Shown here: piece by piece, positions 9,210 to 17,999 of the stretch
How the letters are laid out: every line of letters starts with the position of its first letter
Numbering within the stretch: the stretch's first letter is position 1
NCBI RefSeq assembly: GCF_900103195.1
Contig: NZ_FMWU01000020.1
Location: 1-64,000, forward strand
Length of the DNA stretch: 64,000 nt
DNA from: Methylobacterium sp. UNC378MF
Lineage (GTDB): Bacteria; Pseudomonadota; Alphaproteobacteria; Rhizobiales; Beijerinckiaceae
Direction of reading: 5' to 3'
Program-made: the position numbers and the translations under genes
Notes under the pieces: generated by a model
Seen by the model: only the letters and a program-made list of their open reading frames with translations
Databases searched by the model: none
What the model was told of the DNA's origin: nothing

Positions 9210-10358
9210 TCAGAGCGCCGGCACGATCACCTTCCCGTCCTTGATCTCGATGATGTAGACGTCGGGCTTGCTCTGCCCGCTCTCCTTCCCGGCGGGGCCG
9301 GCCTTGGCGAAGCGGATCGGCCCGTTGAGCCCGACGAAGTCGACCGACCAGAAGGCCTTCGTGATCGCGGCCGGATCGGCCGATCCGGCCTTCTCGATAG
9401 CGTGGGCGATCGCGCGGATGCCGTCGTAGCCGCGGAAGCTCTCGGTCACGCCGGCGAAGTCGAAGCCGCGCTTCTTCCACGCGGCGATGAAGGCCTCGGT
9501 GGCCTTCGGGTCCGGCGTCTTGTCGGGCGACCAGGGCAGAAACGTCGTGAGGTGCATCGTGCCGTCGGCCGCCGCGCCCGCCTGGGCAATGATCTGGTCC
9601 GGGTTCTGGGATCCGCCGGTGGTGATCACCCGCTTCTTCAGACCGAGCGCCGCCATCTGCTTGAACAGCAGCACGAGCTGATCCACGGAGCTCGTGATCA
9701 TGATCGTGTCGGCATCCGACGCCTTCAGCTTGGCGAGCTGGGCGCTCATGTCCTGCGCGCCCTGGTCCATGGTCTCGACGAGGCCGACCGCGACGCCCTT
9801 GTCCTTGAGCATCCTGCCGAAATCCGTCGCGGCGCCGCGGCCGAAATCGTTGTTGAGGACCAGGAAGTCGACCTTCTTCAGCCCGAGGCGGCCGATCATC
9901 GGCGCGAAGGTCTCGGCCTCGAGCGACGAGGGCGGCGAGATCCGGAACACGTACGGGTTGCCGGAGGTCGTGATCTTGCCGGACGAAGAGGTCTCGACCA
10001 GCATCGGCGTCTCGTAATCCGCGAGCTTGGGCATCACGGCGAGCGTCAGGCTGGAGCCCCAGGCGCCCATCATCACCGGGGTCTTGTCGCTGGTGATCAG
10101 CTTCTCGGCGACGGCGGCGGCCTCGGTCGGGTTGCTCTTGTTGTCCTCGATCACGAGTTCGATTTTCTTCCCGAGGACGCCGCCCTTGGCGTTGATCTCG
10201 TCGGCGGCGATCTTGGCGCCGTTGACCACGTAGGTGCCGGACGCCGCGAACGGCCCGGTCAGGGGCTCGTTGACGCCGATGCGGATCGCGTCCGCCCGGG
10301 TGCCCGTCGCCGTCAGCGCCAGCAGGATCGCGGTCGTGAGGGTGAACCTGCCAAGCAT
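9210..10358 (-). CDS. Liv-type periplasmic substrate-binding protein
   Basis: 382 residues. The ATG at 10358 gives a Sec signal peptide (MLGRFTLTTAILLALTATG, cleaved near residue 22-23), followed by the type I periplasmic binding fold (Peripla_BP_6): IRIGVNEPLTGPFAASGTY, DDNKSNP-like EDNKSNPTEAAAVAEKLI, VLNNDFGRGAATDFG. The longer frame to 10529 overlaps the upstream gene and lacks a signal. It delivers the ligand to LivHMGF. Binding-pocket residues cannot be interpreted without a structure. Encoded 34 bp after the molybdenum hydroxylase genes, so probably it recognises their substrate or precursor (inference). Confidence 0.9.
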   Translation of the reverse strand: MLGRFTLTTAILLALTATGTRADAIRIGVNEPLTGPFAASGTYVVNGAKIAADEINAKGGVLGKKIELVIEDNKSNPTEAAAVAEKLITSDKTPVMMGAWGSSLTLAVMPKLADYETPMLVETSSSGKITTSGNPYVFRISPPSSLEAETFAPMIGRLGLKKVDFLVLNNDFGRGAATDFGRMLKDKGVAVGLVETMDQGAQDMSAQLAKLKASDADTIMITSSVDQLVLLFKQMAALGLKKRVITTGGSQNPDQIIAQAGAAADGTMHLTTFLPWSPDKTPDPKATEAFIAAWKKRGFDFAGVTESFRGYDGIRAIAHAIEKAGSADPAAITKAFWSVDFVGLNGPIRFAKAGPAGKESGQSKPDVYIIEIKDGKVIVPAL

Positions 10359-10392
10359 TCGCGTGTCTCCGGTGGATTGAGGCGGGAGGGGA

Positions 10393-11592
10393 TCAGGCGC
10401 GGCCGAACCACGCCGCGAGGCGCGCGCGGGCGAGGCCGAGGAGCAGGCGAAGCGGGTTGAGGCCGGCGGGCGCCGGCGCCGCGGCGCCCGAGAGCCGGGC
10501 ATCGAGGTTGCGGGCGAAGTCCGCCGCAATGCGGCCGGCGAGGTCGCGCACGAGGCCGGGGCGCCCGAACTGCGCCAGCGGCCCGGTCAGGGTGTAGCCG
10601 ACGTCGAGTTCGACCCGGGCGGTGCCGGGCGTCGGTCCGGCATCGACCCGGTAGCGGATCCGCCCCTCGGTGGCCGAGCGGCCGCCCGCGTCGGTTCCCG
10701 CGCCGTGGACCGCGCCGGTCCGCGCGGCCTCGTCCCGCGCGAGGCGGGCGCGGCCGCGGAACGTCGCGGCGATCGGCCCGATTCGCACCTGCAGGCCGCC
10801 CTCGACCGTGTCGGGGGCGGGCCGCGCCGTGAGCACCGCGCCCGGCAGGCAGGCGGCGACCGCCGCGATATCGCCCAGCAGGGCGAAGACGGCCTCCGGC
10901 GGGTGGGCGAAGTTGAGGACCTGCGTGAAGCCGTGGGCCGGCGCGAACGCGTCGGACAGGTCCGCCACCGTGGCGGGCGCCGCCGGGGCGACAGGATCCG
11001 CCGGCGGGTGCAGGGGCGCGACCAGCGCCGCGCCGACCCGGGCGCCGACCTGGCCGAGGGCGCGTTCCGCGCCGGTCTCGGGCGGGATGCCGCGCCCGCG
11101 CCGGTCCGCGATCACCGCCATCACCGCCCGGACGATGCCGGCATAGCCGGTGCAGCGGCAGAGATTGCCCGAGAGGCCGACCCGGATCCGCCGCTCGTCG
11201 GCCTCGGGCAGCCGCAGGACCAGGTCGCGGGCGGCCACCAGCATCCCGGGCGTGCAGTAGCCGCACTGGAGTGCGTGCTCGCGGTTGAAGGCGGCCCGCA
11301 GCTCGCCCGCGATCTCGTCGGTATCGAGTCCCTCGATCGTCGTGACGGCGGCGCCCGCGCAGGCGCCCGCGAAGGTCAGGCAGGCGCGGGCCGGCTCGCC
11401 GTCGAGCAGGACCGTGCAGGCGCCGCAGACGCCGTGCTCGCAGCCCAGATGCGTGCCGGTGAGGTCGAGCCCGTCGCGCAGGACGTCGCCGAGATGGCTG
11501 CGCGGCTCGGCCGCGACCCGCACGGCGCGGCCGTTCACCGTCAGCGCCAGGGCCATGCGGGACGGCCCGGGTTCGGCCAGCGCGGCGCTCAT
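10393..11592 (-). CDS. Molybdenum hydroxylase small [2Fe-2S] subunit fused to a CoxG/SRPBCC domain
   Basis: 399 residues, more than twice the usual ~160 of this subunit. Residues 13-175 hold the two [2Fe-2S] domains: a plant-ferredoxin motif CEHGVCGAC, and the C-terminal motifs CGYC and CRC. After a Pro/Ala-rich linker, residues 220-365 form a carbon monoxide dehydrogenase subunit G (CoxG, SRPBCC) domain, starting GFTQVLNFAHPPEAVFALLGD. CoxG proteins normally are separate membrane-attachment or assembly factors; fusion would tether the hydroxylase. The C-terminus (LLLGLARARLAAWFG) could be an amphipathic anchor. It passes electrons from the molybdenum site to FAD. Its ATG overlaps the FAD-subunit stop. 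Confidence 0.9.
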   Translation of the reverse strand: MSAALAEPGPSRMALALTVNGRAVRVAAEPRSHLGDVLRDGLDLTGTHLGCEHGVCGACTVLLDGEPARACLTFAGACAGAAVTTIEGLDTDEIAGELRAAFNREHALQCGYCTPGMLVAARDLVLRLPEADERRIRVGLSGNLCRCTGYAGIVRAVMAVIADRRGRGIPPETGAERALGQVGARVGAALVAPLHPPADPVAPAAPATVADLSDAFAPAHGFTQVLNFAHPPEAVFALLGDIAAVAACLPGAVLTARPAPDTVEGGLQVRIGPIAATFRGRARLARDEAARTGAVHGAGTDAGGRSATEGRIRYRVDAGPTPGTARVELDVGYTLTGPLAQFGRPGLVRDLAGRIAADFARNLDARLSGAAAPAPAGLNPLRLLLGLARARLAAWFGRA

Positions 11593-12461
11593 GCGGCCTC
11601 CTGAAGTGGGTTGGATCGGGGACCGGGCTCGGCCGCTGCGGCCACGGCGCGGCTCAGGACCGTGACGTGGATGTGCCGCTCGACCGCGTCGGCCATCCCG
11701 GCGTCCCGCAGGGCTTGGTCGGCCGCCCCGGGGTCGAACCGCGCGGCGAAGTCGGCGCCGATGCGGCCGCCGAAGAGCGGGCGGGCGTCGGCCAGGAACA
11801 CGGGCGGCCCCTCGACCGCGCCGATCACGGCCCGGCCCCGGCCCGCGCCGGGGTCGAGGCGCACGGCCCCGATGGCGTGGGCGAACTCGCCGATCTTCGC
11901 GCAGTGCTTGACGTAGCCCCAGGCCGCGCCCGCCGGCAGCGCCGGGACGCGCACCGCGACCAGGATCTCATCCGCGCCGAGCGCGACCGCGAGGGCTCCG
12001 GTCACGAAGCGCTCCACCGGCAGGGTGCGGCGCCCATTCTGCCCCGCGATCTCGACCTCGGCGCCGAGGGCCGTCAGGGCACTCACCCAGTCGGCGGCCG
12101 GGTCGGCATGGACGAGGCTGCCGCCGACCGTGCCGCGGTTGCGCACCGGCCGGTAGGCGATCGCGGCCGCGACCCGCCGCAGCGCGCCGCCGGTGAGGTC
12201 CGGGACGCGCCCGTCCTCGATGTCGGCATGGGTCACGCAGGCCCCGAGCACGAGCGTGTCGCCCTCGACCCGCGCGGTCCGGAGCTCGGGCACGCCGGTG
12301 ATGTCGAGGATGAGGGTGGGCTCGACGAGGCGCAGGTTCAGCATCGGTCCGAGGGACTGGCCCCCCGCGATCAGCTTCACGCCCGCAGGGGCTTCGGCGA
12401 GGCGCGCCAGCAGCGCCTTCAGGCTGTCCGGGCGCTCCCAAGCGAAGGCGGCGGGCTTCAT
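11589..12461 (-). CDS. Molybdenum hydroxylase medium (FAD-binding) subunit
   Basis: 290 residues, the normal length of CoxM-type FAD subunits. The FAD pyrophosphate loops are visible as AGGQSLGPMLNLRL (near residue 32-45) and TVGGSLVHADPAADW (near 110-124), with the CO-dehydrogenase C-terminal domain after about 175. It transfers electrons from the [2Fe-2S] subunit to the final acceptor. The ATG at 12461 overlaps the large-subunit stop (ATGA). The reading frame continues upstream only inside the large-subunit gene, so that extension was rejected. Confidence 0.93.
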   Translation of the reverse strand: MKPAAFAWERPDSLKALLARLAEAPAGVKLIAGGQSLGPMLNLRLVEPTLILDITGVPELRTARVEGDTLVLGACVTHADIEDGRVPDLTGGALRRVAAAIAYRPVRNRGTVGGSLVHADPAADWVSALTALGAEVEIAGQNGRRTLPVERFVTGALAVALGADEILVAVRVPALPAGAAWGYVKHCAKIGEFAHAIGAVRLDPGAGRGRAVIGAVEGPPVFLADARPLFGGRIGADFAARFDPGAADQALRDAGMADAVERHIHVTVLSRAVAAAAEPGPRSNPLQEAA

Positions 12462-14812
12462 GCGGCCTCCCGCGCGGTCACGGCGGGGGTCCCGACGGCG
12501 AGCACCGCCTCGACGATCCGCCGGGGGGTGATGGGCGAATGCAGCAGCTCGACACCGAGCGGCGCCAGCGCATCGTTGACGGCGTTGGCGAGCGCCGCCG
12601 GGGGCGCGATGGCGCCGCCCTCGCCGATGCCCTTCTGGCCGAAGCGCGTGTAGGGCGAGGGCGTCTCCATGTGGTCGATGCGGGCCATCGGCACGTCGGC
12701 GGCGCCGGGCAGGAGATAGTCGGCGAAGGTCGAGGCGAGCGGCTGGCCGCGGGGGTCGAAGCGCATCTCCTCGAACAGGGCGGTGCCGATCCCCTGCGCG
12801 AGGCCGCCATAGATCTGGCCGTCGACCACCAGGGGGTTCACCAGCGTCCCGCCGTCCTCGACGATGACGTAGTCGAGGATCTCGACCGCCCCGAGATCGG
12901 GATCGACCGCCACAACGGCCGCGTGCGCCGCATAGGAGAAGGTGCCGGAATCGCGCACCGGCTTGTAGCCGGCGGTGACTTCGAGGCCGCCCGGATCGGT
13001 GTCGGGCGCGAGGTCCTGCGGCCGCCGGTACCAGGTGCGGGCGATCGCTTCGAGCGGGACGTCGCCCGAGGGGCCGACGACGTGGCCGCCTTCGAACCGG
13101 CATTCCTCGGGCCGCGACTGGAGCAGATGGGCGCCGATCCGCACGGCCCGGTCGCGCAGCTCCTCGCAGGCCGCCGCCACCGCGCCGCCCGCCATCACCA
13201 TGACGCGGGAGCCCCAAGAGCCGGTGGAGTAGGGGGTCATGGCGGTGTCGCCGTGGACGAGGCGGGTGCGCGCCACCGGGACGCCCAGGATCTCGTGGGC
13301 GACCTGCGCGAGCGTCGTTTCCAGGCCCTGGCCGTGGGAATGGGCGCCGATCCGCAGCTCCAGGCCGCCATCCGGGGTCAGGCGGGCGCTGGCCTGCTCG
13401 TGGCCCGGCACCATCGGGATCCCCCAGCCCGAGTAGACCGAGGTACCGTGCGCGGCCTGCTCGCAGTAGATCGCGAGGCCGAGGCCGATCCGGCGCCCGT
13501 CCGGCTCGCCCTGACGCTGGCGGGCGCGGACCGCCTCCACGTCAACGGCCTTCAGCGCCCGGGCCAGGGCCTCCGGGTAGTCGCCGCTGTCGAAATGCTT
13601 CTTCGTGATGTTCTCGAACGGCATCTGCTCGGGCCGCACGAGGTTCTTCTCGCGTACAATCTCGGGCGCGACCCCCGCCGCGCGGGCGACGGCGTCGAGC
13701 ACCAGTTCAAGGGCGAAGCAGACGCCGGTGCGCGCGACGCCCCGGTAGGGCAGGATCGGGCACTTGTTGGTCGCCACCGACCACGTCCGGCAGCGATAGG
13801 CCGGGAAGTCGTAGGGACCCGGCAGAATACTGGCGACCTGCGCGGCCTCCAGGCAGGCCGAGAACGGGTAGGCCGAGTAGGCGCCGGAATCGACGGTGGC
13901 CTCGCAGTCGATGCCGCGCAGGGTCCCGTCCCGCTCCGCGTAGGCGGTGATGCGGTAATGGTGCTCGCGGCAATTGGCGTTCGCGGTCAGGTGCTCGCGC
14001 CGGTCCTCCAGCCAACGGACCGGATGGCCGCAGCGGAGCGCGAGCCAGGCGAGGGCCACGTCCTCGGCGAGCAGGATCGCCTTGTAGCCGAAGCCGCCGC
14101 CGACATCCGGCGAGACGATGCGGATGCGTCCCTGCTCGATCCCGAGGCATTCGGAGAGGCCGTTGCGCACGATATGCGGCATCTGGCTCGCGGTGTGGAC
14201 GACGAGCTGGTCGAGGCGGTGATCGAGCTGCACCACGGTGCCGCGGCCCTCGATCGGCGCCATGCACTGGCGCCCCGTCGAGATGGTGCGGCTGACCCTG
14301 ATCGGCGCGTCGAGGGCGCTCTCGATGCCGACATCGACCAGGGTCTCCAGGAAGACGTTGTCGCCCCAGTGCTCGTGGACGAGAGCGGAGCCCGGCGCGC
14401 GCGCGGCCAGCATGTCGTGGACGGCGGGCAACTCCTCCAGGTCGAGCACCACGGCGGCGGCGATGTCCTCGGCCTCGGCGCGGGTCGGCGCGACGCACAT
14501 CGCGACGAGCTCGCCGACCTGCCGGACCTTGCCGGTGGCCAGCACCGGCTGCTCGGAGACCTTGAAGCCCGGTAGCCCCGAAACGGCGCGGATCGGCATC
14601 ACCCCGTCGAGGTCGGCGGCGGTGAAGACGCGGTCGCGGTAGGCCTCCGGGACATGGACGGCGCGGATCCGCGCATGGGCGAGGGGGCTGCGCACGAAGG
14701 CGACGTCCTGCATCCCCGGCAGCCGGAGGTCGCCGACATACTGGCCGCGCCCGCGCATCAGGCGGTCGTCTTCCTTGCGGGGCAGGGGCGCCCCGACGCC
14801 CTCGCGGCTCAT
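12458..14812 (-). CDS. Molybdenum hydroxylase large (catalytic, Mo-cofactor) subunit
   Basis: 784 residues of the xanthine-dehydrogenase family. It hydroxylates a carbon of its substrate with water as oxygen source. Features: N-terminal a/b-hammerhead (GRGQYVGDLRLPGM), cofactor loop SPDVGGGFGYKA, the active-site region LPYRGVARTGVCF and the probable catalytic glutamate in GQKGIGEGG near the C-terminus. The AYRCSFR loop with the Cu/Se cysteine of true CO dehydrogenase is absent, so a CO substrate is unlikely. Closest in style to hydroxylases of N-heterocycles and aromatic acids, but the substrate is not deducible. Start ATG at 14812 overlaps the alpha/beta hydrolase stop. Confidence 0.93.
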   Translation of the reverse strand: MSREGVGAPLPRKEDDRLMRGRGQYVGDLRLPGMQDVAFVRSPLAHARIRAVHVPEAYRDRVFTAADLDGVMPIRAVSGLPGFKVSEQPVLATGKVRQVGELVAMCVAPTRAEAEDIAAAVVLDLEELPAVHDMLAARAPGSALVHEHWGDNVFLETLVDVGIESALDAPIRVSRTISTGRQCMAPIEGRGTVVQLDHRLDQLVVHTASQMPHIVRNGLSECLGIEQGRIRIVSPDVGGGFGYKAILLAEDVALAWLALRCGHPVRWLEDRREHLTANANCREHHYRITAYAERDGTLRGIDCEATVDSGAYSAYPFSACLEAAQVASILPGPYDFPAYRCRTWSVATNKCPILPYRGVARTGVCFALELVLDAVARAAGVAPEIVREKNLVRPEQMPFENITKKHFDSGDYPEALARALKAVDVEAVRARQRQGEPDGRRIGLGLAIYCEQAAHGTSVYSGWGIPMVPGHEQASARLTPDGGLELRIGAHSHGQGLETTLAQVAHEILGVPVARTRLVHGDTAMTPYSTGSWGSRVMVMAGGAVAAACEELRDRAVRIGAHLLQSRPEECRFEGGHVVGPSGDVPLEAIARTWYRRPQDLAPDTDPGGLEVTAGYKPVRDSGTFSYAAHAAVVAVDPDLGAVEILDYVIVEDGGTLVNPLVVDGQIYGGLAQGIGTALFEEMRFDPRGQPLASTFADYLLPGAADVPMARIDHMETPSPYTRFGQKGIGEGGAIAPPAALANAVNDALAPLGVELLHSPITPRRIVEAVLAVGTPAVTAREAA

Positions 14813-15687
14813 CGGATGCCTCCGAGAAGATCCTGCGCGGCGCGGACCAGGGGGCCTTCGGGTCGGCGGAACCCGTCGAGGATCGAGAAGTGGTCGGCGC
14901 TCGGCACCGGCAGCAGCGCGCCCGGCGCGTGGGCGGCGCTGCGCAGGGCGTGGAGGTTGCGCGCGTCGTGGACGAGGGCGGGCAGCTCCCGGCTGCCGTA
15001 GGCGACCGTCATGGGCTTGGGCGTGACCGGCAGCCGCAGGGGCGACAGGGTCTCGATCTCGGCGTCGCTCAGCCCGAGCTTCTCGTTCAGGTAGGTCTCG
15101 CGGATCGGCGCGAGGTCGTAGACGCCGGAGATCGCCAGGACCGCGGTCACGGCGGGGTGCCCGAGGTGGAGGGCGGCGAGCTGCGCCCCCGCGGACCAGC
15201 CCGCCAGGACGATCGGTCCGCCGATCCCGCGCGCCGCCCCATGTTCGGCGAGCCAGTCGAGGGCGGCCCCGATCTCGGCGACGATGCCGACGAGGCGCGC
15301 CTCGGGCGCCAGAGTGTAGCCCGGCATCGCCACCGACCAGCCGGCCGCGTTCATCCCCTCCGCGAAGCACGCGAAGTCGGCCCGGGCGTTGCGCTGCCAG
15401 TAGCCGCCGTGGACGAAGACGAGACAGGGGGCCTGCGCGTCCGCCGCAGGGTAGAGGTCGAAGGCCGTGCGTTCGCCTGCGGCATAGGGGATGTCGAGCC
15501 CGGCGGGATGGGCGGCCCGGTACGTCGCGGAGGCCGCGTTGCGGGTCGCGACCTGGGCCGCGCTGTCGGGCACGCCCGCGTTGTTGTCGTAGCAGGCACC
15601 CCGCGCCGCGAAGTCCAGGCTGTCCCAGCGGCGGCGCGGATCCGGCGGTGTCGGGTCGTCGAGGACGAAGGCGGGCACCGGCGCCAC
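14809..15687 (-). CDS. Alpha/beta hydrolase, arylformamidase-like
   Basis: 292 residues. The oxyanion-hole motif HGGYWQ, the nucleophile elbow GWSAGA (near residue 165-170) and a C-terminal ADHFSI histidine outline the catalytic triad. The arrangement LYPAADAQAPCLVFVHGGYW resembles the esterase/kynurenine formamidase group. It would hydrolyse an ester or N-acyl bond of a pathway compound (inference). It starts one base after the amidohydrolase stop and overlaps the large hydroxylase subunit by 4 bp, so it is made in step with both. Confidence 0.85.
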   Translation of the reverse strand: MAPVPAFVLDDPTPPDPRRRWDSLDFAARGACYDNNAGVPDSAAQVATRNAASATYRAAHPAGLDIPYAAGERTAFDLYPAADAQAPCLVFVHGGYWQRNARADFACFAEGMNAAGWSVAMPGYTLAPEARLVGIVAEIGAALDWLAEHGAARGIGGPIVLAGWSAGAQLAALHLGHPAVTAVLAISGVYDLAPIRETYLNEKLGLSDAEIETLSPLRLPVTPKPMTVAYGSRELPALVHDARNLHALRSAAHAPGALLPVPSADHFSILDGFRRPEGPLVRAAQDLLGGIR

Positions 15688-15688
15688 C

Positions 15689-16972
15689 TCAGGCCGCGAT
15701 CGCCTGGGGCAGGATCGGCGAGTCGGCCTCGAAGCGCTTCCCTGCGCGCAGGCAGAAGGCCGGGCGCAGCAGGCGGTCGGCGATCACCCGCGTGTCCTCG
15801 TTGTCGCGCAGCAAAAAGCGGCCGCGATCGTCGTGCAGCACCGAGACGTCGGCCGCGTAGCCGACCTTGAGGGCGCCGATCCGGTCGCCCATGCGCAACA
15901 TCTCGGCCGGGTGCGACGTCACCATCGGCACCACCTCCTCCAGCGGGATGCCCAGCGCCATCATCGAGCTCATCGCCTGGGTGAGGCTGAACCGGGCCTG
16001 CCCGAGGAACGGATGGTTCTCGTCGTCGTGGTGCTCGTCCGGGGTGCCGGCGGGCTTCTTCACCTCGGGGATCTCGGTGTTGTAGCCGTGCATGTCGGCG
16101 CCCAGCGTGTAGGGGATCACGCCGGCCGGCAGGGAGGCCCGCGCCACGCGGTAGGAGAAGTGGCTGCCGTGGCCGACATCGACCTTGAGCCCGGCCTCCA
16201 TGGCCCGGCGGATGATGTGGTGGACCTCGCCCTGCTCGTTGATGAAGCCGCCCGGGTGGCGGGTGAAAGGGTGGGCCAGCACGTCGCCGGGCCGCAGCAG
16301 CGGGATCACCCGCTCAACGATGGTGTCGGCATCCTCGCCGTTGGCGCCCGACTCCGGCAGGCCCCAGAGCTGGCCGAAATGCACGTAGAGTGGCAGGTCG
16401 GAGCGCCGGCTGATCTCTGCGGCCATCTCCATCACCTTGATGCCCCAGCGGGCGAAGCCGCCGATCTCGGCATGGCCCTTGATGCCGCGCACGAGGTCGC
16501 GGTTCTCGGTGGCCGACTTCACCGTGGCGTCGATGTCGACGCCGTCCGGGCTGTAGAGATTCGGGTAGAAATGCCCCTCCAGCCCGCCGACGAGGTAGGC
16601 CGACAGGAAGGCGAGCACCTGCGTCTCGGACCGCTCGGCGATGAAGTGGCGGAAGCCCGGCAGGGTCATGCAGGACGGGCCGCCCTGGTCCACCACCGTG
16701 GTGACGCCCGAGCGCACGCCGACCATGTCGGGGTTCAGGCCGAACCGGCCGGTGACGTACTGGTAGACGTGGGCGTGGGTGTCGATCATGCCGGGCAGGA
16801 CGAGCTTGCCCGCGACGTCGACCACCTCGGCGGCGGCCGAGGGCAGGATCGTCTCCGCCACGGCCGCGATGCGCCCGTCCTGCACCGCCACGTCGCGGAT
16901 GCCGTCGATGCCGGAGGCTGGGCAGATCACCCGCCCGCCCCGCAGAACCAGATCGTAGCGGCGATTGTCCAT
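15689..16972 (-). CDS. Amidohydrolase / dihydroorotase-like metallohydrolase
   Basis: 427 residues. The metal site of the amidohydrolase superfamily is visible: GMIDTHAHVYQ (HxH, near residue 62-66), a possible carboxylated-lysine region GIKGHAEIGG, later histidines in LPLYVHFGQ and DVGHGSHFSY, and the aspartate in TLGADMHG. It resembles the amidohydrolase/deacetylase group (Atu3266/EF_0837 type), some of whose members hydrolyse acetylated hydroxy acids; most are uncharacterised. First gene of the 11-gene operon. Start ATG at 16972 is favoured over upstream frame extension because the divergent MarR promoter lies there. Confidence 0.88.
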   Translation of the reverse strand: MDNRRYDLVLRGGRVICPASGIDGIRDVAVQDGRIAAVAETILPSAAAEVVDVAGKLVLPGMIDTHAHVYQYVTGRFGLNPDMVGVRSGVTTVVDQGGPSCMTLPGFRHFIAERSETQVLAFLSAYLVGGLEGHFYPNLYSPDGVDIDATVKSATENRDLVRGIKGHAEIGGFARWGIKVMEMAAEISRRSDLPLYVHFGQLWGLPESGANGEDADTIVERVIPLLRPGDVLAHPFTRHPGGFINEQGEVHHIIRRAMEAGLKVDVGHGSHFSYRVARASLPAGVIPYTLGADMHGYNTEIPEVKKPAGTPDEHHDDENHPFLGQARFSLTQAMSSMMALGIPLEEVVPMVTSHPAEMLRMGDRIGALKVGYAADVSVLHDDRGRFLLRDNEDTRVIADRLLRPAFCLRAGKRFEADSPILPQAIAA

Positions 16973-16990
16973 GTCGACCTCGTGGTCCCG

Positions 16991-17006
16991 GCCGGCGCGC
17001 GCCGGC
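16991..17006. repeat. 16-bp GC palindrome in the operon leader
   Basis: GCCGGCGCGCGCCGGC, perfectly self-complementary, 19-34 bp upstream of the amidohydrolase ATG. It could form an RNA hairpin or be chance in GC-rich DNA. Confidence 0.35.
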
Positions 17007-17023
17007 CTTGCGCTTGCCAAAAG

Positions 17024-17037
17024 CGAAGCATGCTTCG
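17024..17037. promoter_or_regulatory. Candidate MarR operator
   Basis: CGAAGCATGCTTCG, a perfect 14-bp palindrome in the 121-bp divergent region between the amidohydrolase operon and the marR gene, 57 bp before the marR start. Length, symmetry and location suit a MarR dimer that controls both units (inference). Confidence 0.65.
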
Positions 17038-17093
17038 TATTCCGGCGTTGCACACAGCGTGCCAAGACTGGAACCGTTCTGCGGAGTCGGACG

Positions 17094-17633
17094 ATGAATG
17101 AGGTCCCGGACGCCGGATTCGCGGCGGGGTCGGCAGAGGCAGGGGCCTCGGCAAGCGCGGCGAACGGCGTGGCGGACGCGCGGCACTGGCCCCTGGCCGA
17201 GCGCCCCGGCTTCCTCGCCCGCCGCATGCACCAGATCCACGTCAGCCTCTTCGCCGAACGCTGTGCCGCGTTTCGCGTCACCCCGCTCCAGTACAGCCTG
17301 CTCTCGCTGCTGCGCGACCTTGAGGAGGCCGATCAGACGACGCTCGCGAGCGCGGTCGCCCTGGACCGGACGACGACGACCGGCGCCCTGAAGCGCCTCG
17401 CGGCCCGTGGTCTGGTGAGCCGAACGACCTCATCCTACGACCGCCGCGCGCAGGTCTGCCGGCTGACGGAGGCGGGGGCCGCGCTCCACGGCGCGATGGA
17501 GCCAGCGGCGCGAGCCGCGCACGCGCTGACCGTCGAGGCCCTCACCGCTTCGGAGCAGGACACCCTGGCTCGGCTCCTGCGCCGCGTCATAGCGGGGCAT
17601 GAGCACCGGAGAGGCCAGCCCGACATAGTCTAA
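17094..17633 (+). CDS. MarR-family transcriptional regulator
   Basis: 179 residues. After a variable 35-residue N-terminus, the winged helix-turn-helix spans about 60-125: TPLQYSLLSLLRDLE, TTLASAVALDRTTTTGALKRL, the wing SYDRRAQVCRLTEAG. This is the typical MarR layout. Transcribed divergently from the 11-gene operon, with a perfect palindrome between them; the common model is repression relieved by the pathway substrate. ATG at 17094 has GCGGAGTCGG upstream; the frame start at 16965 would overlap the divergent gene and is not supported. Confidence 0.9.
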   Translation: MNEVPDAGFAAGSAEAGASASAANGVADARHWPLAERPGFLARRMHQIHVSLFAERCAAFRVTPLQYSLLSLLRDLEEADQTTLASAVALDRTTTTGALKRLAARGLVSRTTSSYDRRAQVCRLTEAGAALHGAMEPAARAAHALTVEALTASEQDTLARLLRRVIAGHEHRRGQPDIV

Positions 17634-17999
17634 GGCACCGTCAAGGAGGCCGCGAACACGCGCTCTCTGCCCAAAGAAAAAACAGTTTGTTCTGCGCCGA
17701 GAAGCCTCGAAAGCGCTCTCCTTCCAATAACTTCGGGAAAATTAGACGCGCGTTCCATTTACAGGTCGTCAGCCCGCTGCGCATAAATACGTCATGGAAT
17801 GCTCACAGGACGCGCTGATCTGAGCACACGGCGCGTATGAGCCTCCCACCGTACGACGAATGTCGACATCCAACGACCGTTCCACACGCCGATGCCCGTC
17901 GCGCACGGCCGGGCCGGCGCGCGGTTGGCACATGTCGTGCGTGCGGTGAGCAGCTCACAGCTTGCTGTGGGAGCCTCAATGCCCGAACAGCGAGGTGCG
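17634..17999. other. Intergenic region upstream of gntR
   Basis: No gene seen. It contains the AT-richest DNA in the vicinity (17675-17790), suitable for a promoter, and an inverted repeat CACAG-N4-CTGTG at 17956-17969 that could be an autoregulatory GntR site (weak). Confidence 0.45.

Noticed and set aside
12539..14575. 678-codon plus-strand open frame
   Set aside because: Antisense to the hydroxylase large subunit; rich in Arg/Ala/Gly, no motif.
12458..14812. Aerobic CO dehydrogenase
   Set aside because: The large subunit lacks the AYRCSFR active-site loop; family is kept as molybdenum hydroxylase of unknown substrate.
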